Assembly (NCBI GenBank): GCA_003220435.1
Contig: QHSL01000066.1
Span: 92,738-156,737 of the forward strand
Origin: Candidatus Rokuibacteriota bacterium
GTDB lineage: Bacteria > Methylomirabilota > Methylomirabilia > Rokubacteriales > CSP1-6
Direction of reading: 5' to 3'
Length of the DNA: 64,000 nucleotides
Shown: positions 1 through 6,583 of the stretch, one piece after another
Layout of the letters: each line of letters starts with the position of its first letter
How positions within the stretch are numbered: position 1 is the stretch's first letter
The notes under the pieces: generated by a model
The model's input: the letters and a program-made list of their open reading frames with translations, nothing else
Told to the model about the DNA's origin: nothing
Database searches by the model: none
Program-made: the position numbers and the translations under genes

Positions 1-767
1 CATTCCGCCAGGGCTACCCCGTGCGCGACTACATCGCCCGGATGTTCCCGCACACGTTCGTGCTGGTCATGGCGAGCGCGATCGTGGCCGCCCTGGTGGG
101 CATTCCGATCGGGATCGTGTCGGCGCTCAAGCGCCGGAATCCGCTCATCGACTATCCACTTCGCATCTTCGCGCTCCTGGGACTCTCCATGCCCGTCTTC
201 TGGCTTGGCATCCTGCTGCTCATCGTCTTCTCGCTCCGCCTGAACATCTTTCCACTGATCGGCGCCGGCGATCTGGACGGAGTGCTCGCCATGATCGGCT
301 CCGGCGAGGTCTTCCTCTATCCTCGCGACTTCCTGGTCGCGGTGGGCGACGTGCTCCACCACCTCACGCTGCCGGCCCTGGCGCTTGGCTTCACGCTGGC
401 GGCGACGGTCAGCCGATTGTCACGCTCGGCGATGCTGGAGGTGATCAGCCAGGATTACATCCGGACCGCCCGCGCCAAGGGTCACGTGGAGCGCGTGGTC
501 GTCTACAAGCATGCGCTGCGCAACATGCTGGTCCCGCTGCTCACGATCATCGGAATCTTCGTCGCCATCGCGCTCACCGGCACCGTGCTCACCGAAACGG
601 TCTTCACGCGGCCGGGGCTGGGCAAGATGCTCGTCGACGCGATCGGTGCTCGAGACTACCCGCTGGCCCAGGGCGCCATCACGGTCTTCACGATGATCAT
701 CATCGTGGTCAACCTGGTCGTCGACATGCTCTACGCCGTCGTCGACCCACGGATCACGTACCGCTAG
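1..767 (+). CDS. Dipeptide/oligopeptide-type ABC transporter permease (DppB-like), 5' end outside window
   Basis: Inner-membrane permease subunit of a peptide/nickel-type ABC importer. The reading frame is already open at base 3, and about 255 residues are visible against a usual 305-340, so the first membrane helix lies upstream. At least five hydrophobic segments can be seen. The EAA-type cytoplasmic loop that contacts the ATPase lies around bases 445-530 (VISQDYIRTARAKG, then HALRNMLVPLL), and the C-terminus DPRITYR is typical of DppB. The GTG at 21 is an internal codon rather than the start. The gene is followed after 11 bases by the DppC partner. Substrate cannot be deduced; the binding protein and ATPases must lie to the left. 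Confidence 0.93.
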   Translation, partial: FRQGYPVRDYIARMFPHTFVLVMASAIVAALVGIPIGIVSALKRRNPLIDYPLRIFALLGLSMPVFWLGILLLIVFSLRLNIFPLIGAGDLDGVLAMIGSGEVFLYPRDFLVAVGDVLHHLTLPALALGFTLAATVSRLSRSAMLEVISQDYIRTARAKGHVERVVVYKHALRNMLVPLLTIIGIFVAIALTGTVLTETVFTRPGLGKMLVDAIGARDYPLAQGAITVFTMIIIVVNLVVDMLYAVVDPRITYR

Positions 768-778
768 GCGGAGACCGT

Positions 779-1681
779 ATGGCGATCGTTCGACGCGCGG
801 ATCCGGTCGACCTGGCGATCGCCACCGCCGGTGAGGCGGCGCGAAGCGCGAGACGCGGCCGCCTGCGCCGGTGGCTCCCCATCAGCATCGGGATCGTGCT
901 GGCGGCGACCATGGTCGTGGTCGCGGCAGCGGCGCCGCTCATTGCTCCGCTGAGCCCGTCCGCGCAGTACGCCGACGCGGTGCTCAAGGGCCCGGGGGCG
1001 GCCGATCGTCACGTTCTCGGGACCGACGAGTTCGGACGGGACGTGCTCAGCCGCATCATCTGGGGGGCGCGCGTCTCGCTCGAAGTCGGGCTCGTGTCGG
1101 TGGTGTTCGCATTCGCGGTCGGAGTGCCGCTCGGCATCGTCGCCGGCGTGCTGGGCGGGCGGGTCGAGATGCTGATCATGCGCGGTGCGGACATGCTCAT
1201 GGCGTTCCCGACGCTGCTGCTGGCGCTGATCATCGTGACGGCGCTGGGCGGCTCGCTGAGCAACGAGATGCTGGCCATCGGTGTGGCGCTGACGCCGAAC
1301 TTCGTGCGGCTCTCGCGGAGTCTGGCCCTGACGATCCGCGAGCAAGACTACATTCTGGCCGCGCGCGCCCTCGGCAGCGGCCAGCTGCGGGTGATGGCGC
1401 GCCACGTCTTCCCCAACGCCCTCTACGCGCTGGTGGTCGTGGCCACGCTCTACATCGCCACCGCCATTCGCACGGAGGCGAGCCTGTCCTTCCTCGGGCT
1501 CGGCATTCCGCCGCCCACGCCGAGCTGGGGCAACATCCTCAGCGAGGGCCGTCAGTACATCAAGTGCTGCCCCTGGATCACCACGTTCTCGGGGCTCGCG
1601 ATCATGGTCGCGGTGCTGGCGTTCAACCTGGTGGGCGACGCCCTGCGCGACCTGCTCGATCCGCGGCTCAAGGGCGAATGA
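779..1681 (+). CDS. Dipeptide/oligopeptide-type ABC transporter permease (DppC-like)
   Basis: Second membrane subunit of the same importer, 300 aa, full length for the family. A cytoplasmic arginine-rich N-terminus (residues 1-35) is followed by the first helix at about 37-60. The conserved HVLGTDEFGRDVLSRIIWG stretch sits near residues 80-98, and the EAA loop (REQDYILAARALGSGQL) near 183-200. The ATG at 779 has the purine-rich AGGCGGAG 6 bases upstream. The stop overlaps the 3' end of the convergent thioredoxin-like gene by 14 bases. In many such operons ATPase genes follow DppC; here the operon ends. Confidence 0.95.
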   Translation: MAIVRRADPVDLAIATAGEAARSARRGRLRRWLPISIGIVLAATMVVVAAAAPLIAPLSPSAQYADAVLKGPGAADRHVLGTDEFGRDVLSRIIWGARVSLEVGLVSVVFAFAVGVPLGIVAGVLGGRVEMLIMRGADMLMAFPTLLLALIIVTALGGSLSNEMLAIGVALTPNFVRLSRSLALTIREQDYILAARALGSGQLRVMARHVFPNALYALVVVATLYIATAIRTEASLSFLGLGIPPPTPSWGNILSEGRQYIKCCPWITTFSGLAIMVAVLAFNLVGDALRDLLDPRLKGE

Positions 1682-2369
1682 CCAGCCGTTCGTGAAGCGC
1701 GCTGAGGATCTCCGCGATCCCGGCGTGGGCCCACACGTCGAAGAACGGCGACTCGAGCAGGGTCGCGATATCGCGGCCGCCGCGCGCCTTCACCTGATCG
1801 TCCGTCTCGCCCGCGCGCGGCGCGCGCAGGTGGCCGATCACCCGGTCTTTTTGGTAAATGGCCGGATACTCGACGTAGCGGTACAGCTCGACGAAGTCCT
1901 GCGTGAAGAAGACGGCGACGGGGATCGTCGCCCACTTCTGGCCCTTCTTCTCGTTGGCGTACTCCACCACCAAGTCGGCATTGCTGCCGGCCGTCGCGTC
2001 CGGCAGCCCCTTCATCAGCATCGCGTCCCCGTCGCGGGTGAAGATCCGCAGCTCGAGGCCGCCGGCCTCGGCCAGCCGCGCCAGGTACGGCACGTCGCGG
2101 CGGCAGTCGGACGACCAGTCCTCCGAGATGACCAGCACCTTCGCGGGCCCGCCCGGCTGGGCGGCCAGCCACGTGATGGCCGCAGCCTGCTCGCTGGTGA
2201 GACTCGCCTTCGCGTGACGCTCGCGCAAGAAGCCGCTCCAGTCGACGCGCGGGCGGACCAGGCTGAACCGCCGGATGTCGAACCCCTCGCGACCGAGATT
2301 CTCAGGCGAGCCGGTGAACTTCACGTAGTCGTCGAACGTCATGCCTCGAGCGAAGCGCTCCGGCGTCAT
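1668..2369 (-). CDS. Thioredoxin-fold protein with a single active-site cysteine (Thioredoxin_9-like)
   Basis: 233 aa, cytoplasmic. After an N-terminal region of about 80 residues comes a beta strand and the motif EDWSSDCRRDVP, with its only obvious redox cysteine at residue 89, at the position where thioredoxin-like proteins have WCxxC. A cis-proline-like TIPVAVFF segment follows further on. The layout resembles the Thioredoxin_9 family, in which the motif is usually WCxDC; here the first cysteine is Ser, so a monothiol or non-redox role is possible. It is the last gene of a minus-strand run, 27 bases after the amidohydrolase, and ends convergently inside the DppC gene. Function unknown. Confidence 0.75.
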   Translation of the reverse strand: MTPERFARGMTFDDYVKFTGSPENLGREGFDIRRFSLVRPRVDWSGFLRERHAKASLTSEQAAAITWLAAQPGGPAKVLVISEDWSSDCRRDVPYLARLAEAGGLELRIFTRDGDAMLMKGLPDATAGSNADLVVEYANEKKGQKWATIPVAVFFTQDFVELYRYVEYPAIYQKDRVIGHLRAPRAGETDDQVKARGGRDIATLLESPFFDVWAHAGIAEILSALHERLVIRP

Positions 2370-2396
2370 GCGAGCACCAACCTTTCGTGAGTGGTA

Positions 2397-3395
2397 TTAG
2401 AGCTTCAGCAGCGACTCGAGATTGCGCCAGAGGATCTTCTCTTTCTCGTCCTGGGTCACCGTCTTCATGGACTGCAGCCAGGTGACGGGCGAGGGGTGCC
2501 AGGGCACGAAGGGCCAATCGCTGCCGAGCACCACGCGGTCGGCGCCGACCTCGTCGAGCAAGAAACGGAGCGCCTTCTCACTGCCGACCACGGTGTCGTA
2601 GTAGAGGCGGCGCTGATAGGTGCTGGGCGCCTGCTTGATGACGCGATTGGCCTCGGGCGTGCCCTGCCAGCCGCGGTCGAGGCGGCCCATCGCGAAGCAC
2701 GCCGGGCCGCCGCCGTGGGCGATGCACACCTTGAGGTCGGGGCAGGCGTCGAAGACGCCGCCGAAGATCATGACCGAGAGGACGATCGCGTCCTCGACAA
2801 TGACGCCCAGGCTGTTGAAGAGCCCGTAGCGGGTCGTGCGCTGCATCATGAAGTTGTGCTGCGGCTGCGGGTGGAAGAACAGCACCGCGCCCATGGCCTC
2901 CGCGGCCTTGAAGAACGGCCGGAACTTCGGCTCGTCCCAGTTCTCGCCGTTCACCACGGTGTCGAGCTCGACGCCCTTGAGGCCGAGCACGTTCACCGCG
3001 CGCTCCAGCTCGTCGATCGACGCCTTGACGTCCTGCAGGGGGAGCGTGGCGAGGCCCGCGAAGCGCGTCGGCCACTGGCGGGCCATCCCGGCGATCTCGT
3101 CGTTGACCTCGCGGGCCAGCGCCAGTCCCTGCGGTGACTCGAGGTGGTAGCCGAAGAACGGCGTGTGGATCGAGACCACCTGGACGTCTACGCCCTGCGT
3201 GTCCATGTCCTTGATCCGCTCCTCCGGGGTGAAGCGCACCTTGGGCGAGTTGAACTGCGTGCGCTTTCCGTTTCCCACGACGGTGCCGAGCCCGTCGCCG
3301 GGCTCGTGACGGAAGCCGTACCACTCCCGGCGCGCCTCTGCGGCCTGCCACAGCGAGCGCGGCACCAGATGCGCGTGGATGTCGATGGTCTTCAT
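2397..3395 (-). CDS. Amidohydrolase family protein (ACMSD-like, Amidohydrolase_2)
   Basis: 332 aa TIM-barrel metal-dependent hydrolase or decarboxylase, related to 2-amino-3-carboxymuconate-6-semialdehyde decarboxylase. Metal ligands are visible: the HAH pair in IDIHAHL (residues 7 and 9), a histidine in FFHPQPQH, a histidine in IAHGGG and the aspartate in LGSDWP. The ATG at 3395 has a good GGGAGGA site 8 bases ahead, only 13 bases beyond the YqgE stop, so the two are probably co-transcribed. A close paralogue of identical length lies at 22766-23764. The substrate is unknown; members act on aromatic semialdehydes or carboxylates. Confidence 0.92.
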   Translation of the reverse strand: MKTIDIHAHLVPRSLWQAAEARREWYGFRHEPGDGLGTVVGNGKRTQFNSPKVRFTPEERIKDMDTQGVDVQVVSIHTPFFGYHLESPQGLALAREVNDEIAGMARQWPTRFAGLATLPLQDVKASIDELERAVNVLGLKGVELDTVVNGENWDEPKFRPFFKAAEAMGAVLFFHPQPQHNFMMQRTTRYGLFNSLGVIVEDAIVLSVMIFGGVFDACPDLKVCIAHGGGPACFAMGRLDRGWQGTPEANRVIKQAPSTYQRRLYYDTVVGSEKALRFLLDEVGADRVVLGSDWPFVPWHPSPVTWLQSMKTVTQDEKEKILWRNLESLLKL

Positions 3396-3408
3396 GAGCG
3401 CGTCCTCC

Positions 3409-4002
3409 CTAGAGGTCGAGAATCCGGCGGGTCATCGCCTCGATCCACTTCTGCTTCGGGTCCTCGTCGAACACGAGCCGCTCGTCGGCGGGGGCGACGC
3501 CCCACGCGCCGGTCTTCAGCTCGGCGTCGAGCTGACCCGGCGCCCATCCGGCGTAGCCCAGCATGAACAGCGCCCGCCGCGGACCCGCGCCTTTCGCCAT
3601 CGCCTGCAGCACCTTGGGATCCTCGGTGAGCGCGAAGTGATCGTCGACCACGGTCGTGCCCTCGCCCTTCCAGTCGGGCGTGTGGAGGACGAAGCCGCGC
3701 CTCTCCTGGACCGGCCCGCCGTAGTGGACCCGGACGTCACCGCTCTCGGATGGTGCCTCGAGCCCGAAGGGCCGCAGCGCGCGCTCGTAGGACACGTCGG
3801 TCAGCGGCCAGTTGACGACGAGCCCGAACGCACCGTCGGCGTTGTGCCGCACGATGTAGATGACCGTCCGGGCGAAGCGCGGGTCGCGAAGCACGTCGGT
3901 CGCGACCAGCAGGCGTCCGGCGAGCGATCGTCGGGTCGGCGTCTCTTCGCCGTCGGCTGCGGTCCCCAGGACGAGGATCACAGCAACGAGGAGTGCCGCC
4001 AC
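3409..4002 (-). CDS. YqgE/AlgH family protein with a possible N-terminal signal/anchor
   Basis: The core from about residue 22 (SLAGRLLVATDVLRDPRF), through YIVRHNADGAFGLVVNWPL and HYGGPVQ to ALFMLGYAGWAPGQLDAEL, matches the YqgE/AlgH (DUF179) fold; biochemical role poorly defined. I chose the GTG at 4002, which lies 7 bases beyond the upstream stop and gives a hydrophobic N-terminus (VAALLVAVILVLG) resembling a signal peptide. The longer ATG at 4080 would overlap the zinc-ribbon gene by 70 bases. Classical YqgE is cytoplasmic and lacks such a segment, so either export or a still later start is possible. It sits between the zinc-ribbon gene and the amidohydrolase in a tight operon. Confidence 0.85.
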   Translation of the reverse strand: MAALLVAVILVLGTAADGEETPTRRSLAGRLLVATDVLRDPRFARTVIYIVRHNADGAFGLVVNWPLTDVSYERALRPFGLEAPSESGDVRVHYGGPVQERRGFVLHTPDWKGEGTTVVDDHFALTEDPKVLQAMAKGAGPRRALFMLGYAGWAPGQLDAELKTGAWGVAPADERLVFDEDPKQKWIEAMTRRILDL

Positions 4003-4009
4003 CGCCCAG

Positions 4010-4420
4010 CTACTTCTTGAACAGGTTGTCGAAACCCCGGCGGATGTCGCCGGGGCGCGTCGAGTCGGGCGAGGCATCACGCTCGACGGTCACCCGGAGC
4101 GAGAACGAGGCACAGTCGTTGCGACCGTTCTTGTCCGCCACCCGCTCGGCGATGGGCTCTTCGCACTCGAAGCGCCGGCTCGTGTCGAAGTGGGTGCACT
4201 GGCGGCAGGCGCGGATGGCGGCGCGGCAGTTCGGACACTGCTCGAGCGCAGCGGTCGCGATCGGCAGCACCGCGCCGCATGCCCCGCATCGGGAGACCGT
4301 GCGCTTGGCGAGCATGCCGCCGCTTCGCGGCGCATCGGCCGGCGGCGGCTCTGGCCGGCGCTCCCCGGCGGGCTGGGAGCGATAGCCCTGCTGGCGATAC
4401 TTGCGGTCGCGGTCGGACAT
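4010..4420 (-). CDS. Small zinc-ribbon protein, hypothetical
   Basis: 136 aa. The N-terminal 40 residues are charged and proline-rich. Residues of about 44-100 carry four cysteine clusters (CGACG, CPNC, CRQC and two later single cysteines), which suggests one or two structural zinc ribbons. The C-terminal tail is charged and ends in DNLFKK. The ATG at 4420 follows a GGAGAG site. It heads the minus-strand run (zinc ribbon, YqgE/AlgH, amidohydrolase, thioredoxin-like) and its stop lies 7 bases before the next start. I do not recognise a specific function; such ribbons often mediate protein or nucleic-acid contacts. Confidence 0.75.
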   Translation of the reverse strand: MSDRDRKYRQQGYRSQPAGERRPEPPPADAPRSGGMLAKRTVSRCGACGAVLPIATAALEQCPNCRAAIRACRQCTHFDTSRRFECEEPIAERVADKNGRNDCASFSLRVTVERDASPDSTRPGDIRRGFDNLFKK

Positions 4421-4470
4421 GGTCTCTCCAGACCCTACTCTAGCCGATGGTAGTATCGCCTGCCTACCGG

Positions 4471-4488
4471 GAGGCGTCGTAACGCCTC
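4471..4488 (-). terminator. Perfect 7-bp hairpin at the end of the OsmC-like selenoprotein gene
   Basis: GAGGCGT and ACGCCTC pair perfectly around a 4-base loop, and the hairpin begins inside the TGA stop codon of the minus-strand OsmC-like gene. There is no U-tract, so it could be a weak intrinsic terminator or an mRNA-stabilising 3' hairpin separating this gene from the zinc-ribbon gene downstream. Confidence 0.4.
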
Positions 4489-4957
4489 ACACCTCTTCGA
4501 ACTCGGCGCTGTACTCGACGTTGATCCCACGGCGCACGCTCTGGCTGGCCGGGCAGCCCTTCTCGTGCACGCCGAGCGCGCGCTCGGCCTCGGCCCGCTT
4601 GCCCTTGGGGATCTTGCACGTGTAGCGGACGCGGATCGTGGTGATCAGCGCCACGCCGTCGACGTTCTCGATGATGCCCTCGACGTGGGCGACCAGATTG
4701 TCCGGAGCGCTCTTGATTCCGCGCGCATCCAGCGCGCTTCCCATATTCCCGGTGAGTCAGCCGGCGACGGCCATCACGAGATGGTCCAGCGTCGCGGGCC
4801 GCTCGACCTCCGGCTCCGTCTTGTAGAACTTCTTGATGCCCCCGTGGATGCCGTAGGGAACGGGGGTGTCGGGGAACGCGTCCAGGTACGCCGTCTTCAT
4901 GCCGCGTCCCGGCTCCTTGACGACCCGCGCCTTCGTCACGTGGATGATCTCACCCAT
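4487..4957 (-). CDS. OsmC-family peroxidase, predicted selenoprotein (Sec67 encoded by TGA)
   Basis: OsmC/Ohr-type proteins reduce organic hydroperoxides through a peroxidatic and a resolving thiol. The ATG at 4957 has a strong GAGGAGGTG site. Reading through the single in-frame TGA at 4757-4759 gives 156 aa, normal for the family. The TGA falls in HLVMAVAG-U-LTGNMGSALD, where OsmC proteins have the peroxidatic cysteine, and the frame continues without another lesion. A second cysteine, Cys135 in KGCPASQS, occupies the resolving position. A hairpin with a G-containing loop lies 25 nt after the TGA (4721-4737). It is divergent from the peroxiredoxin selenoprotein gene, with 68 bases between the starts. 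The alternative is a nonsense-mutated pseudogene, made unlikely by two further cases next door. Confidence 0.85.
4721..4737 (-). promoter_or_regulatory. Candidate bacterial SECIS hairpin of the first OsmC-like gene
   Basis: Six perfect pairs (GCGCGC with GCGCGC) close a TGGAT loop. Twenty-five nucleotides separate the TGA from the loop, and G is the second loop base. Bacterial SECIS elements lie inside the coding region, have a G among the first two loop bases and sit about 16-37 nt after the UGA. GCGCGC stems are easy to form in this GC-rich DNA, so this hairpin alone is the weakest of the three. Confidence 0.6.
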
Positions 4958-5025
4958 GGAACACCTCCTCACTCGGGGCGCATGATATACCGAGGGCGAC
5001 GCGAATTCCGCCCTTGGAGGTCCCA
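4958..5025. promoter_or_regulatory. Shared intergenic region of the divergent selenoprotein genes
   Basis: The 68 bases between the two divergent starts must carry both promoters. An inverted repeat CTCGG (4972-4976) / CCGAG (4990-4994) flanks the AT-rich GATATAC stretch, a plausible -10 region with an operator-like symmetry. No convincing -35 box is visible. Ribosome binding sites face outward at both ends (GAGGAGG on minus, GGAGG at 5016-5020 on plus). Confidence 0.4.
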
Positions 5026-5688
5026 ATGACACTTCGTGAAAGGCTCGACACGATGCGAGAGGCGTCCAAGGCGCGCATCCCGCCGGAGGCGCGCGCCGTC
5101 ATGGAGCGCAGCGTCGCAGATCTACGATCTTCCGGGATCATGACCCGGATCGCCGCCGTCGGCCAGAAGGCGCCCGACTTCGCGCTGCCCAACGCGGCCG
5201 GCCGCACCGTCAGCCTCGCCGAGCTGCGGGCCCGTGGACCCGTCGTGCTGTCGTTCTACCGCGGCCGCTGGTGACCGTACTGCAACGCAGAGCTGGAGGC
5301 TCTGCAACAGGCCCTGCCCGAGATCGCCGCGGCCGGCGGGGCGCTGGCCGTGATCTCGCCCCAGGTGGCCCGCACACCGCGTGAGACCGAGGAGCCGAAG
5401 CCCATGGAGTTCGCGCTGCTCCGCGACTTCGGCAACCGCGTGGCCGAGGCGTACGGCCTGGTCTTCACGCTGCCCGACGACCTGCGCGCGATCTATCTCA
5501 AGTTCGGCATCGACCTGGCGCGGGGCAACGGCGACGGCACCTGGCGGCTGCCGGTGCCGGCCCGCTTCGTGATCGACCGCGGGGGCGTGATCCGCGCCGT
5601 CGACGCCGACCCGGACTACACGCGGCGCCCGGAGCCGGCGCACACGGTCGAGATTTTGAAACGGCTCCGCGACGGAGGCGCGTCATGA
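5026..5688 (+). CDS. AhpC/TSA-family peroxiredoxin-like protein, predicted selenoprotein (Sec83 encoded by TGA)
   Basis: Peroxiredoxin-like protein of 220 aa when the TGA at 5272-5274 is read through. The thioredoxin-like fold begins near residue 45 (VGQKAPDFALPNAAG). The active site reads FYRGRW-U-PYCNAEL: relatives have RGxWCPYC, so selenocysteine replaces the peroxidatic cysteine and Cys86 remains as partner (a UxxC motif). Downstream sequence stays open to 5688 and keeps the rest of the fold (FALLRDFGNRVAEAYG, VPARFVIDRGGVIRAV). The ATG at 5026 has GGAGG 5 bases upstream. A perfect 7-bp hairpin follows the TGA. The stop overlaps the next selenoprotein start by 4 bases, so the two are translationally coupled. 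Likely role: reduction of peroxides with thiol donors. Confidence 0.92.
5287..5305 (+). promoter_or_regulatory. Candidate bacterial SECIS hairpin of the peroxiredoxin-like gene
   Basis: GCAGAGC (5287-5293) pairs perfectly with GCTCTGC (5299-5305) around the loop TGGAG. Nineteen nucleotides lie between the TGA and the loop, and G is the second loop base, as expected for the SelB-binding hairpin of bacterial selenoprotein mRNAs. The stem includes A and T pairs, so it is not just a GC-composition effect. Confidence 0.82.
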
Positions 5689-6191
5689 GCGCCGTGCCCG
5701 AAGGCCTCAACCCCCGGATCGAGAGCCGCGAGATCGTGTTCGACGCCAGCGTCGACCTGGTCACGCCGTTTCTCAAGCTCGCGACCGTCAGCCGGGGCGG
5801 CGCCGGCCACATGACGTTCGCCTCCGACGAGGGGCCGAGCCTCGGCGGGCTCGGCTCGGCGCCCACGCCGCTCATGTACTTCAGCGCCGCGCTCGCGTTC
5901 TGACTGATGACCCAGGTGTCCCGGTACGGGCACATGCTGAAGGTCACGGTGAACGGGATGCGGATGAAGGTGACGGCGCGCTACCGGGTCGACGGCTCGG
6001 TGCTCAACGACACGGTCCAGGGCCGGATGGTGGGCGCCGAGACCACGCTGGAGATCGACTCGCCGGATCCGCCCGAGCGCGTCGCCCGGGTCGTGCGCAA
6101 CGCCGAGCGCGGCTGCTTCGTTCTGCAGGCGTTGCAGAACCCGGTGCCGGTGACGGGGCGCACCCTGCTCAACGGCACGCCGCTCGAGTGA
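5685..6191 (+). CDS. OsmC-family peroxidase, predicted selenoprotein (Sec73 encoded by TGA)
   Basis: Second OsmC-like protein, 168 aa with the TGA at 5901-5903 read through. The TGA lies in PLMYFSAALAF-U-LMTQVSRYGH, again at the peroxidatic cysteine position. The C-terminal half continues (MLKVTVNGMRMKVTARY) to the second cysteine, Cys144 in AERGCFVLQAL, and the family-typical end with NPVPV. The ATG overlaps the TGA stop of the peroxiredoxin-like gene (ATGA). A hairpin with a bulged T and a GTA loop follows the TGA. It differs clearly in sequence from the minus-strand OsmC protein, so the pair is not a recent duplication. Probably acts on organic hydroperoxides with its operon partner. Confidence 0.87.
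5913..5939 (+). promoter_or_regulatory. Candidate bacterial SECIS hairpin with bulged U, second OsmC-like gene
   Basis: GTG (5916-5918) and CCCG (5920-5923) pair with CGGG (5927-5930) and CAC (5931-5933), leaving T5919 bulged and a GTA loop at 5924-5926. CAG/CTG can extend the base (5913-5915 with 5937-5939). Twenty nucleotides separate the TGA from the loop. A bulged U below a short helix and a G-U loop are the known recognition features of the E. coli fdhF SECIS, so this is the most diagnostic of the three hairpins. Confidence 0.82.
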
Positions 6192-6197
6192 GCGCGC

Positions 6198-6225
6198 TTG
6201 ACTCCCGATTGCCCATCGATAGTAT
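6198..6225 (+). promoter_or_regulatory. Sigma70-type promoter for the AbrB-like antitoxin gene
   Basis: TTGACT (6198-6203) and TAGTAT (6220-6225) are separated by 16 bases. Transcription would start near 6232, just before the ATG at 6238, giving a very short leader. This suggests the antitoxin gene is transcribed separately from the selenoprotein operon that ends at 6191. Confidence 0.6.
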
Positions 6226-6237
6226 CCGGGTAAGAGG

Positions 6238-6447
6238 ATGGAGACGGTGACGCTGTCCAGCAAGTATCGGCTCGTGGTGCCGCCCGGCGCGCGCGAGCGG
6301 CTGCGCCTCCGGCCGGGGATGCGGATCACCGTCCTCGACAAGGGGGGAGTGATCTTCCTGATCCCCGAACGGCCGCTGGCGACCTACCGAGGCATCGCCC
6401 GTGGGGTGAGCGCCAGGGGACTGCGCGAGAAGAAGGACCGCCTCTGA
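6238..6447 (+). CDS. AbrB/MazE/SpoVT-type antitoxin (orphan)
   Basis: 69 aa, with a swapped-hairpin AbrB DNA-binding domain: VTLSSKYRLVVPPGARERLRLRPGMRI at residues 4-30, followed by a hydrophobic strand (GGVIFLIPE) and a basic tail. Such proteins neutralise a VapC-type PIN nuclease encoded immediately downstream and autoregulate their operon. Here the toxin gene is reduced to a short fossil (6444-6552), so the antitoxin is orphaned. Start ATG 6238 lies right behind its own promoter; the AAGAGG is very close to the ATG. Confidence 0.85.
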   Translation: METVTLSSKYRLVVPPGARERLRLRPGMRITVLDKGGVIFLIPERPLATYRGIARGVSARGLREKKDRL

Positions 6448-6552
6448 CTCTCGTCGATTCGAGCGGGTGGATCCGCCAGGCGCTTCGGCGCGACCCTCGT
6501 CACCAGCGACGCCGACTTCGAAGGCCTCCCGGCCACCGTCGTAGTCAGCTGA
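6444..6552 (+). pseudogene. Collapsed VapC-type PIN-domain toxin
   Basis: The first 11 codons, starting from a CTG that overlaps the antitoxin TGA, read LTLVDSSGWIR, the typical first strand of a PIN nuclease with its metal-binding aspartate. After a frame change near 6482 the sequence continues as FGATLVTSDADFEGLPATVV and stops at 6550-6552, the typical PIN C-terminus. About 36 of the roughly 130 codons remain; the middle, including the other acidic residues, is lost. It cannot be an active toxin. Confidence 0.75.
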
Positions 6553-6583
6553 CGTCCATCGACGTATATAAAGGAGAGGACCG

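Noticed and set aside
4487..6191. Genetic-code change with TGA as an amino acid throughout the genome
   Set aside because: Many other genes in the window end normally at TGA, including the selenoprotein genes themselves, so TGA is a real stop here.
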